A DNA stretch of 22,438 bases from a virus: the IMG/VR virus record IMGVR_UViG_3300027752_000124, positions 1-22,438 of that record, one strand, 5' to 3'. Shown in pieces: positions 7,801 through 13,948 of the stretch. A program made the translations under genes and the position numbers. The stretch's first letter is position 1. Each line of letters starts with the position of its first letter. A model generated the notes under the pieces. That model worked only from the letters and a program-made list of their open reading frames with translations. It did no database searches and was not told the DNA's origin.

Positions 7801-9555
7801 AGAAGGAAGTGTCTTAAAAGGCTTAGTAGACTCATAAACATATTCGTATATATTATTGTCACCAGTAGCAGCACTAAAAGCAAGGTTGATTGGTATTGTT
7901 TCTACCACTTGAACAGCTAAGCCATCAGACTCCTTGTATAATATATCAATAGCGGTTATTTTAAAAGGAGATGTATTAGATTGTAAATCAGAGCCGCTAG
8001 AAGGTAAAGGTACTTGAAGGTTTATCCTTGTAACTTTGTTTTCCATAAACTGCACTACTGTGCTGGAAAAAGTTTGTTTTTCGTCGTCGTTTATAAAGTA
8101 ACCATCTTGCTTTGGAATGAAACACGGCTGTGTAAAAGGCGCAAATATAGAATATTCACCATCATCAAACTTAAATCTATAGCTAAATCTAACGAACTTA
8201 TCTTCTAAGAAGTCAGGATCACCACCAAAGGTAGAGTCATAGTATGGGTTTAAAGTTCCGAAAGTTAACACAACGTTGTCTCTAAGATTTTGACCAACAC
8301 TTACTTCAAGAGTAGAAGTTGAAGCTGTGTAGTTTACAACTGTTGTACCTGCCGCAACACCTGCTCCAGATACCGTATCCCCTGCTGTAATAACGCCAGC
8401 GACATTGTCTATATTAAAAGTAGAGAGGTTTACAATGCTTTGAGATGTAAGAGCCGAACCACCATTTGGTAATGTAGAGGTAGATGCGTCATACATTGAA
8501 GTTTCTAATCCAACAAACTCAACAGTATCGTTGATGCTTAAATCTTGAACTTTGTTAACGGTTATATTGTTACCGTCTATACTTTCTACTACAGTACCTG
8601 TCTTAACACCTGTTCCAGTAACACCATTACCCACACTTATATCGGTAGAGTCAAACACCACAAGTACTTTTGTACTAGAAGCTGTTGTTAAATACGTAGA
8701 CCTTACTAAGGCACCTGCTTGAGCACTGGCTTTAATCACTCTAATACACTCGTATGGATTGTATTTAGCTACTGATATTTGATCTTCACTTACATAGTAA
8801 GTTGGAGCTATACTGTTAGCTACTGGATTAGCAAGGCTTACATTTATTTTTCTGGGTTGGTTTCTATTGTCGGTGAAGAATAATAGCTCCTCTAAGAGGT
8901 TTACACCTATTATCGGGCTAGTTGTTGAGAAGTTTAAGAAAGCTCCTCTAACAAGCACTCTAGTGTCTAGAGTACCTAAGTTATGTACAAATATAAAGTT
9001 TTTAGCGTTAGGACTATAAACTATATCGTTAGAGCTAGAAGTGTCTGTGTAGTTTGTAAAGAAAGAGTATACATTGTTTTTAAAGTCGTCAACAAAAAAA
9101 CCAATACATTTTAAACTACTTATAGATGTAACGGTTAAAGTAGCATTTCCAGCCCCTCCATTAATAGTTATCACATCTCCAACTGAATACCCATAACCAA
9201 CAGAAGCTAAACTGTAAGTAGTTATTTGCCCTCCATTTTCAGCTTCAATATTTACTAAAACGCCGGACCCTCCTGAAGGAGAAACCGTAGTGGTTACGTT
9301 ACTAGCTATAGAATAACCTTGACCACCGTCGAGGTTGGCTCCTACAACCTCACCGCCAGCTGAAACTATAGTTCCAAAATCTGTTTTTACATTAAATGAA
9401 TTTCCTAGTACGTTTTCTAAAGCCCCAACGTCTGAAGCCTCCGATTTACTCACTTGAACATTTAAAGCATCTCGGTATTCCCCACTAGGTATTAATCGAT
9501 CATCAAGATCTTTATTCATCTTGGATTTAATGAATGCGTTTTTAACTTCAGCCAT
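4819..9555 (-). CDS. Large tail nozzle/adhesin protein, 1578 aa
   Basis: This is the largest gene. The N-terminus (KMNKDLDDRLIPSGEYRDAL and a following ALENVLGN) matches the opening of large stabilization/muzzle proteins of crAss-like and related podophages. Residues about 65-150 are Gly/Ser/Val-rich with a YSVGDVITINGGAGNATLTV-type repeat. Residues about 292-430 hold two similar beta repeats with the pattern G-x-G-V-x-x-G-T-x-V. Residues about 600-1000 look like propeller or tail-tip sequence with VVYGNFQDKHTPPDF and TEPDLSRLDFYFETSTSGLI. Residues about 1075-1185 look cadherin-like, including GIFTLNSNSGVL and LYTLVVKLTDAGGNT. Residues about 1200-1500 are Gly/Pro/Tyr/Trp-rich and differ in base composition, suggesting a surface or receptor-contact domain. 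There is no signal peptide. It starts 5 bases after the B2 gene. Confidence 0.75.
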   Translation of the reverse strand: MAEVKNAFIKSKMNKDLDDRLIPSGEYRDALNVQVSKSEASDVGALENVLGNSFNVKTDFGTIVSAGGEVVGANLDGGQGYSIASNVTTTVSPSGGSGVLVNIEAENGGQITTYSLASVGYGYSVGDVITINGGAGNATLTVTSISSLKCIGFFVDDFKNNVYSFFTNYTDTSSSNDIVYSPNAKNFIFVHNLGTLDTRVLVRGAFLNFSTTSPIIGVNLLEELLFFTDNRNQPRKINVSLANPVANSIAPTYYVSEDQISVAKYNPYECIRVIKASAQAGALVRSTYLTTASSTKVLVVFDSTDISVGNGVTGTGVKTGTVVESIDGNNITVNKVQDLSINDTVEFVGLETSMYDASTSTLPNGGSALTSQSIVNLSTFNIDNVAGVITAGDTVSGAGVAAGTTVVNYTASTSTLEVSVGQNLRDNVVLTFGTLNPYYDSTFGGDPDFLEDKFVRFSYRFKFDDGEYSIFAPFTQPCFIPKQDGYFINDDEKQTFSSTVVQFMENKVTRINLQVPLPSSGSDLQSNTSPFKITAIDILYKESDGLAVQVVETIPINLAFSAATGDNNIYEYVYESTKPFKTLPSKELIRVYDKIPVRAFSQEVISNRVVYGNFQDKHTPPDFINYQVSVSEKYAKDDPFSSKVVVEYPSSTVKQNRNYQVGIVLSDKFGRQSSTILSNNDSPLSSMGFGSSTVFSSYQTEANTPPAVWAGDSLKVLFNDTIISNRNLLTGVPGLYNNDITSPLYNPLGWYSYKIVVQQKEQDYYNVYNAGAMKGSPTDVTKNLNTSYISLVNDNINKVPRDLSEVGPLQKQFRSSVRLIGRVENTEYETVAVGNQQFYPGRTTNTTSSIEDLRSIFDVDELINSHTTPISVTDPKSAYFPFYKKESDPLIAQITTTREFGLVNTPIGSGTSATYAAIKNLTIFETEPDLSRLDFYFETSTSGLISELNLAVAEDIGGAFGFNGFIFAQNEGMSLGTTVAGSFYPLDVAGVGITNSTLTLESVEDTTGNDRTGEWILVSLGDPGSGFESYDLNTAAYQYFGPNANANESYIFNFKIIDTTDPTTPSAPRYLSTTGSLANIAPSIPLGNQNISKAIGTTGTIVTLEGLNGANVLGGQERLNLVWSIVSGNVTNATYPNGIFTLNSNSGVLATQYNGASGLYTLVVKLTDAGGNTVQATITITFGNGPVPTQFIIPTTNPAGSGGSNGAMITYYFTDPDYSYWNGFYGLNANPHVLDAGYRQSDDSGTTPTDPAFPSGVNPTTGYVCPDPPKALADNFKWTRERVGDWIKGSDNAIFYVKIESSSYTTTPWQGYPYPLPSETSRTSASVEWRSISANVTAWRPAKDINGQIASFGQTILDANGTQGPARFVPSATFGLPPQYGGSYQMESSQIPGYTAPNYQYQVTAGYIYSTYGSRIFAFNGSQDGKTDGEYRITLGNMWDDTGTGWDPTPNPLYPPSYCTPNNNQSNGTTQTIQMGDASYGGPSGSGGYTYKVSLNNVDAICASTYTEGTFYAREFIAKYVTQLYTDIAMTTKATFASQVVRKFRIDAVNQEGYDNGQHLATFNTAGLRTTFSIGCLI

Positions 9556-9560
9556 TTAAT

Positions 9561-10781
9561 TTATGATTTTATCCATTTAGATTTACCTCTCATTACTTGA
9601 ACTATCTGATCAAGCTTAACATTAGATAATCTTATTTTAGCATTTCTAAGCTTAGCGCTTTTTTCTTGTCTTAGTCTATTGACTACGTACTCAGGTTGGT
9701 TTATTCTTGAAGCAATAACTGCATGACTAATATAAGCATATACAGCATCTTCAGCCATTTTAGGAACATTAGTGTCTAAGTCATAAGCTAATCCATCTGA
9801 TATGTACTCTAATATAATTAACTCACCAGCTAGATTGCTTGAAAAAGACATCTTACCTTCTCTGTGGTTTATAGTAAACCAACCATTTGATTGAGAGTAT
9901 TGTGGATCCATTCCGTAACGCTGACCGTACCCCATAGCTCTTTGTTCCCATAAAGGAGAGTCAAATTGATCGTTAAATAACCGTGGAGTTAGATTACCAT
10001 CTATTAAATTGTCATCTGCCGCAGCCCATCTAGCTTCTGTTATCGATGTTCCTTCTAGGTTTTCACCAAAATTATCCTGAGTAGGTACTCCAGAGCTGTC
10101 TTGTAAAGGCATCGTTCCAGGATTTATAGTTAAGTTGTTTGCTGGGTATATAGGTCTTTTAACACCCATAGAATCCACCCAAGAAGCTTTTACATAGTTA
10201 ACATAGTCTTGAGGTATAACAACGCTAAGACTAGGTGGTATGTTTAATTCTTGAGACTTAGTGCTTTGTAGAGTATCATAACTGAACTCCTGCATAGCTC
10301 TTTTTGCGTGGAAAATTATATCTGTTCTTTTTGCTGTAGGAATAAGTTTATCATCTCCAACGTAAGCAACCATGAAGTTATTTATTAATTCGTCAAGCTT
10401 GATATAAGCATAGCTATTATAGTTATCTTCAACAGCAACACCAACAGCATCTCTGTTTCCATAGTTACCACCGTCTAGCTTTTTAAGTTGAACAACAATA
10501 CTAACATACTGATTAAAGTCTTCAGTTATAGTTATTGTATTTCCACTTACAAAGTAAGGTAATATATACTCAGTATATGTGAATACTCCTGGAAGTGCAG
10601 AATATATTTTAAAGTTATTTAAAGCGTAATTTGTATCTGTAGGGCTCCAGGCGGTACCACCTCCAAAAACCAAATCCGTGTCAAAAGTAGTTGTAAACTT
10701 CTGATCAGGACCGTCATTAGGTACTAAAAATTTCTGAGAACCTGCATAGTACTGTTCATTAGTTTCTGTTATAAGTCCCAT
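9561..10781 (-). CDS. Ring/connector-type protein B2, 406 aa, with extra N-terminal domain
   Basis: Residues about 1-130 form a beta-rich domain (YYAGSQKFLVPNDGPDQKF, then EYILPYFVSGNTITIT and KKLDGGNYGNRDA). Residues about 132-406 are paralogous to the whole 197-aa protein B1: LDELINNFMVAYVGDDKLIP, FHAKRAMQEFSYDTLQ and PQDYVNYVKASWVD in B2 pair with LNDIINNFIISYTGPGKLIP, FHARRCLQEFAYETLK and PEDFVSTVSVVVNG in B1, and the C-terminal MAEDAVYAYISHAVIASR pairs with LAEEALYACIVYAILANR. B2 also has about 75 extra residues between the middle and last blocks. Its place between capsid and nozzle genes points to a neck or tail-tube ring. It follows A2 by three bases. The exact ring assignment is unknown. 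Confidence 0.7.
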   Translation of the reverse strand: MGLITETNEQYYAGSQKFLVPNDGPDQKFTTTFDTDLVFGGGTAWSPTDTNYALNNFKIYSALPGVFTYTEYILPYFVSGNTITITEDFNQYVSIVVQLKKLDGGNYGNRDAVGVAVEDNYNSYAYIKLDELINNFMVAYVGDDKLIPTAKRTDIIFHAKRAMQEFSYDTLQSTKSQELNIPPSLSVVIPQDYVNYVKASWVDSMGVKRPIYPANNLTINPGTMPLQDSSGVPTQDNFGENLEGTSITEARWAAADDNLIDGNLTPRLFNDQFDSPLWEQRAMGYGQRYGMDPQYSQSNGWFTINHREGKMSFSSNLAGELIILEYISDGLAYDLDTNVPKMAEDAVYAYISHAVIASRINQPEYVVNRLRQEKSAKLRNAKIRLSNVKLDQIVQVMRGKSKWIKS

Positions 10782-10784
10782 TTA

Positions 10785-11585
10785 TTAGCTTTTTTTATTT
10801 ATTTCTTCTTGTTGTATTTGTTGAGATGCTACTTGTACTATCTGAGGATCTCTTATAACTATACCAGCATAAAGTAATATCTTTAATATAACATTTGTTT
10901 GCTCCGTCGAAGAAAGCTCGAAGTTTACTGAACCTTGTCCAGGTTGACTATTAAATACATAGCTTTGACCAATACCAGTGGCGAAAGCCCATTGAATATC
11001 TAAAGGCTTTCTTAAGAAATCTACAGTCACAGTGCCATCAGCTAGAGCTGGGCTTACAAAAAGTTTGTTATTTTCGTACAAGTATACTGGGTTGTAAATA
11101 GAAGCAACTGTCAAGTCTGACTTTTGTAAGTTATAAAATTCTGCTCTACCTAGCCTTTGTAGCTCTGTTGGCAAAACCACTGGTGTTTGTAATATAGGCT
11201 TATACGTTACCGTTCCTAATTTATAGAAAGCAATCTGGTTACCAGTTACTGGAGCTAGCTGGTTATAAGCAACTGCTCTACTGTATAAGTCAACTACAGG
11301 TAAGTCCCAATAGGGATTACCAAGATCAGTACTATTAAGAGTCGCTGCTCCTGTTGTTTTAAAAGGAGATATCTTTTCGTCTAAAGCCATCTGCCTGTCA
11401 GCGTAATCTACATCAGATTGTGGTACACGTAGTTGTTGGTTTAAATCTTCAAAGTATTGCTCAAATATATCTAGCTGAACCTGTGTACCTATTCTATTGA
11501 ATTCAGGTGGCGTCATGTAGCCACGCTGTTCCTTGTTAAGTATCAACAAAACAGTCTTATATACTGTGTCTACGTTTATTGCCAT
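10785..11585 (-). CDS. Ring/connector-type protein A2, 266 aa (paralog of A1)
   Basis: The N-terminal third is plainly paralogous to the 243-aa gene two positions upstream: VYKTVLLILNKEQRGYMTP here against VYKTVLVILEQEKRGVLTP there, then QYFEDLNQQLRVPQSDVDYA against SYFDELNQLLRMPQTSLAYA, then LDEKISPF against LDEKISLF. The middle is beta-rich (LGTVTYKPILQTPVVLPTEL; YLYENNKLFVSPA), and the C-terminus is helical and glutamine-rich (VASQQIQQEEINKKS), again as in A1. The sequence resembles tail-tube/adaptor proteins of crAss-like phages by position and size. It sits between B1 and B2, 12 bases after B1 stops. Start at 11585 is supported by alignment of the first residues with A1 and by an A-rich leader. 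Confidence 0.7.
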   Translation of the reverse strand: MAINVDTVYKTVLLILNKEQRGYMTPPEFNRIGTQVQLDIFEQYFEDLNQQLRVPQSDVDYADRQMALDEKISPFKTTGAATLNSTDLGNPYWDLPVVDLYSRAVAYNQLAPVTGNQIAFYKLGTVTYKPILQTPVVLPTELQRLGRAEFYNLQKSDLTVASIYNPVYLYENNKLFVSPALADGTVTVDFLRKPLDIQWAFATGIGQSYVFNSQPGQGSVNFELSSTEQTNVILKILLYAGIVIRDPQIVQVASQQIQQEEINKKS

Positions 11586-11597
11586 TTATTTCTTTTT

Positions 11598-12191
11598 TTA
11601 AGAAGAAAAATTAGTAAAAATCAATCTAGATTTAGATCTTTCTAGTTTATCTATTTTTTCAATTAGTAATCTTTGTAAAACCCCTGGGTTTGTATTCTCT
11701 CTATTTGCTAGTATTGCATAAACTATACAAGCATATAAAGCCTCTTCTGCTAGTTTTGGAATAGCTGCACTCTCGTCAGTGGTTAAAGCGTTTGATAAAT
11801 ACTTTAAATCAAAATTTGCTTGACCTTGATTAGCTGCACTAAAGTACATAACTTTAGTAACATAGTTTATTGCGAATTTATTCACTTGTTGACCACTACT
11901 GCTATTGTATTCAATCTGAGTGAACGTAACCCCATTTACAACCACAGATACAGTACTTACAAAATCTTCAGGTAGAGCAAAAGTAGCTGGTAAATTATCT
12001 AGTTGTACTAAAAACTGACTTTTTAAGGTTTCATATGCAAATTCTTGTAGGCATCGTCTAGCGTGAAAAACTACTTCAGTCCTATTTGAATCAGGGATTA
12101 ATTTACCAGGTCCAGTGTAAGAGATTATAAAGTTATTTATTATATCATTAAGAGATATAAAAGCGTTTGTTAAAGCAATTGTGTCTGTCAT
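11598..12191 (-). CDS. Ring/connector-type protein B1, 197 aa (short paralog of B2)
   Basis: A helical N-terminal half (FHARRCLQEFAYETLKSQF near residues 47-65), a beta-rich middle (FALPEDFVSTVSVVVNG; FAINYVTKVMYFSAANQGQ) and a helical C-terminus (KLAEEALYACIVYAILANRE; KIDKLERSKSRL). The order and motifs match residues 132-406 of B2, but B1 lacks the N-terminal domain and the roughly 75-residue insert. Such small proteins next to adaptors commonly serve as head-completion or tail-ring subunits in podoviruses, with P22 gp4 a functional parallel only. The leader AAAAATAAAAAC before ATG is A-rich with no Shine-Dalgarno. It starts four bases after the A1 stop. Confidence 0.7.
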   Translation of the reverse strand: MTDTIALTNAFISLNDIINNFIISYTGPGKLIPDSNRTEVVFHARRCLQEFAYETLKSQFLVQLDNLPATFALPEDFVSTVSVVVNGVTFTQIEYNSSSGQQVNKFAINYVTKVMYFSAANQGQANFDLKYLSNALTTDESAAIPKLAEEALYACIVYAILANRENTNPGVLQRLLIEKIDKLERSKSRLIFTNFSS

Positions 12192-12195
12192 GTTT

Positions 12196-12927
12196 TTATT
12201 TTTGAGAGTCCGCGTTTATTTGTTGTTCTTTCTGAGAGCTTAAAGACATAGCGAATTGATCTTTAGCCATAACACCTGCATAGCCTAATATCTTATCAAT
12301 AAGTAAAGGTTGATCTGATTCATGTAGTTCAAAGTCTGTAGAATCAAAAGTATTGTATATATAGTTTCCAAGTTCTGGGTCTATAGTAAATCCCCACTTA
12401 GGATCTGAAGGGAATTTTAAATAGTTTAACTGTACAGTCCCAGTAAGAGACGAAGGATACAAACTAATAACTTTATTTTCATAAGTATATACAGGATAGA
12501 ACGCAGTCGGCGCTGTCAACGGAGATTGATTAGTTGTATATATATCTTGCTGTTGTATTCTTTGAACCTCTCTACCAATAACGGTTGGAGATACCGGTTG
12601 CGATGGAGTAAGTTGGTTAAAATAAATAACAGAACCAAGCTCTTGAACAGAAGCCGTTGGGGTTACTGCTGAAGTTGCTATAGATAACTGCTCGGTCTTT
12701 TTAAATAAAGATATTTTTTCATCTAATAATGCCATTCTATCAGCGTAAGCTAATGAAGTCTGAGGCATTCTCAGCAACTGATTTAACTCATCAAAATAAG
12801 ATGTAAATACTTCTTGTTGAGACTGCGTAGCAATCTTTCCAAATTCTGTCGGCGTTAAGACACCTCTTTTTTCTTGTTCTAGAATAACCAGGACAGTCTT
12901 GTACACTTTGTCTATATCTATAGCCAT
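12196..12927 (-). CDS. Ring/connector-type protein A1, 243 aa
   Basis: First gene of the duplicated A-B cassette. It starts MAIDIDKVYKTVLVILEQEK, shared almost block for block with A2. Following helices (FGKIATQSQQEVFTSYFDEL) and the LLRMPQTSLAYADRMALLDE segment are conserved between the two. The middle is beta-rich (YPVYTYENKVISLYPSSLTG parallels YNPVYLYENNKLFVSPALAD of A2), and the C-terminal end is Gln/Ser-rich (SLSSQKEQQINADSQK). No membrane segment is seen. Genes in this position usually encode the portal-proximal ring or adaptor. A hairpin-bearing 66-base gap separates it from the upstream 273-aa gene, so it may begin a separately controlled or processed transcript segment. Confidence 0.7.
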   Translation of the reverse strand: MAIDIDKVYKTVLVILEQEKRGVLTPTEFGKIATQSQQEVFTSYFDELNQLLRMPQTSLAYADRMALLDEKISLFKKTEQLSIATSAVTPTASVQELGSVIYFNQLTPSQPVSPTVIGREVQRIQQQDIYTTNQSPLTAPTAFYPVYTYENKVISLYPSSLTGTVQLNYLKFPSDPKWGFTIDPELGNYIYNTFDSTDFELHESDQPLLIDKILGYAGVMAKDQFAMSLSSQKEQQINADSQK

Positions 12928-12950
12928 TTTTTTATTGTTTTTAAAGTTAA

Positions 12951-12982
12951 AATATAAGGCCCGAGTGTACGAACCTTATATT
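12951..12982 (-). terminator. Perfect 9-bp hairpin between the 273-aa and A1 genes
   Basis: AATATAAGG (12951-12959) and CCTTATATT (12974-12982) are exact inverted repeats around a 14-base loop. In the transcribed direction the stem is followed by TTAACTTT, so a weak intrinsic terminator is possible. With a same-strand gene starting 24 bases later, an RNA-processing or stability hairpin that tunes relative amounts of capsid and connector proteins is equally plausible. The stem is mostly A-U, which weakens the terminator reading. Confidence 0.45.
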
Positions 12983-12993
12983 AATATTACAGG

Positions 12994-13815
12994 TTAATTC
13001 AAATTTTTCTCTACTGATCTGAAAACTTCTACACCTTCATCGGTTTTAAAGTAAGCAGCCATAGCTGAATAAGGATTTTCATCGAAAGGAACTGTCATTA
13101 GTTTTCTTCCGTTTGATCCCCAGCTAAATGTTCTTTGGTCTTGCGACAATACTATGATACCAGATTCTGAAGCTCTAATAGCTACGTTTCTAAGTTGAAC
13201 ATTTTCATCATTAGCTAAGTTTAAAAACAAAGCTGGATTGTTCTTAGCAAATAATAGTAAATCTCTTTTAAGTTCCTTAGAACTCATGCTACTAACTGAA
13301 GAGCCTAATTCTACTCTCATGATAGCTTCAGCTTGATCTACTTCCATTTCTCTTGCTGCAATTAAAGCATCGATTTGAAGATCTAAGTCTCCTAAGTCGT
13401 ATTCAGCTTCAGCCACTGCACTAAACTCTTCATATATCTTACCTTTTAAAGGGTGAAACAATGAAAGTAGTTTCTGCAGGTTTTGCATTTGTTTTGGTAC
13501 TTTTAAATCACCATTAGCGAACTGTATGTGACCTAGTGTACATTCTCCTTTTTGCTCGTCTACTAACGGAGATGATTGATTAGTAGCGTATCTTATTTCT
13601 CTTTGTATACCTGTAATGTTATCAAAATATAAAAGCGGATGCTTTCTAGTATGACGACATGGTATTGTTAGAGTAAGAGGGCTTTTATTGCCTCTTAAAT
13701 AATAAATTCTATCTTTAATTTCCCAAGTTGGTTCACTTGGTTTTGCAGCCTTAGTAGGTTGTGCTTGAGCTTGAGGTGCTACCTCAACTTTTTTAGCTTG
13801 TGCTTTTGTAGCCAT
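12994..13815 (-). CDS. Structural-module protein of unknown function, 273 aa
   Basis: The first 25 residues are Ala/Lys/Gln/Pro-rich (MATKAQAKKVEVAPQAQAQP) and probably disordered. Residues about 28-110 look beta-rich (EIKDRIYYLRGNKSPLTLTI; HPLLYFDNITGIQREIRYAT; GECTLGHIQFANGDLKVP), and residues about 112-195 are helical (MQNLQKLLSLFHPLKGKIYE; KELKRDLLLFAKNNPALFLN). The C-terminal 70 residues have alternating strands and a helix (GIIVLSQDQRTFSWGSNGRK). I do not recognise a named family. Its place directly after the capsid gene, behind a leader that resembles the one before the candidate scaffold, suggests a capsid accessory or head-to-tail role. Hairpin-bearing gaps lie on both sides, unlike the tight spacing elsewhere. 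Confidence 0.65.
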   Translation of the reverse strand: MATKAQAKKVEVAPQAQAQPTKAAKPSEPTWEIKDRIYYLRGNKSPLTLTIPCRHTRKHPLLYFDNITGIQREIRYATNQSSPLVDEQKGECTLGHIQFANGDLKVPKQMQNLQKLLSLFHPLKGKIYEEFSAVAEAEYDLGDLDLQIDALIAAREMEVDQAEAIMRVELGSSVSSMSSKELKRDLLLFAKNNPALFLNLANDENVQLRNVAIRASESGIIVLSQDQRTFSWGSNGRKLMTVPFDENPYSAMAAYFKTDEGVEVFRSVEKNLN

Positions 13816-13841
13816 AATATGATATAATATAAATGTTAATT
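13812..13841 (-). promoter_or_regulatory. AT-rich leader shared with the candidate scaffold gene
   Basis: The 30 bases up to and including the first four bases of the 273-aa gene match those before the 403-aa gene (16612-16641) at 25 of 30 positions. The shared core is AATTAAC, then a TATATTATAT-like tract, then ATATTATGG. A TGTCA sits two or three bases upstream of AATTAAC in both. This could be a phage promoter or a translation-enhancing leader; the sequence alone does not decide. It does not match the known Bacteroidota -7/-33 consensus. Confidence 0.45.
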
Positions 13842-13844
13842 TAA

Positions 13845-13885
13845 TGACAATAGCCTGTTACTATAATATATACTAGCTAATGTCA
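13845..13885 (-). repeat. Imperfect inverted repeat in the leader of the 273-aa gene
   Basis: TGACAATAGC (13845-13854) pairs with GCTAATGTCA (13876-13885) with one mismatch across a 21-base A/T-rich loop. It lies between the post-capsid hairpin and the 273-aa start, and one arm contains the TGTCA (read on the minus strand) that is also found upstream of the 403-aa gene. It may be an RNA structure or a binding site. Confidence 0.4.
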
Positions 13886-13899
13886 CATAAGAGTAATAG

Positions 13900-13926
13900 T
13901 TACCCCCGTAGTTAAAACGAGGGTAA
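13900..13926 (-). terminator. Hairpin after the major capsid gene
   Basis: TTACCC (13900-13905) and GGGTAA (13921-13926) pair, with an inner CG/CG pair across one C-A mismatch and a nine-base loop. It begins 23 bases after the capsid stop in the transcribed direction. No run of U follows, so a simple intrinsic terminator is doubtful. A 3' stabilising hairpin for abundant capsid mRNA, or a partial terminator, fits as well. Confidence 0.4.
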
Positions 13927-13948
13927 GAATTACATTAATTTTGAATCT

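Noticed and set aside
13900-13926. A strong intrinsic terminator ending the capsid operon
   Set aside because: The hairpin is real, but no U-run follows and same-strand structural genes continue, so full termination is not supported. It is kept only as a weak terminator or stability hairpin.
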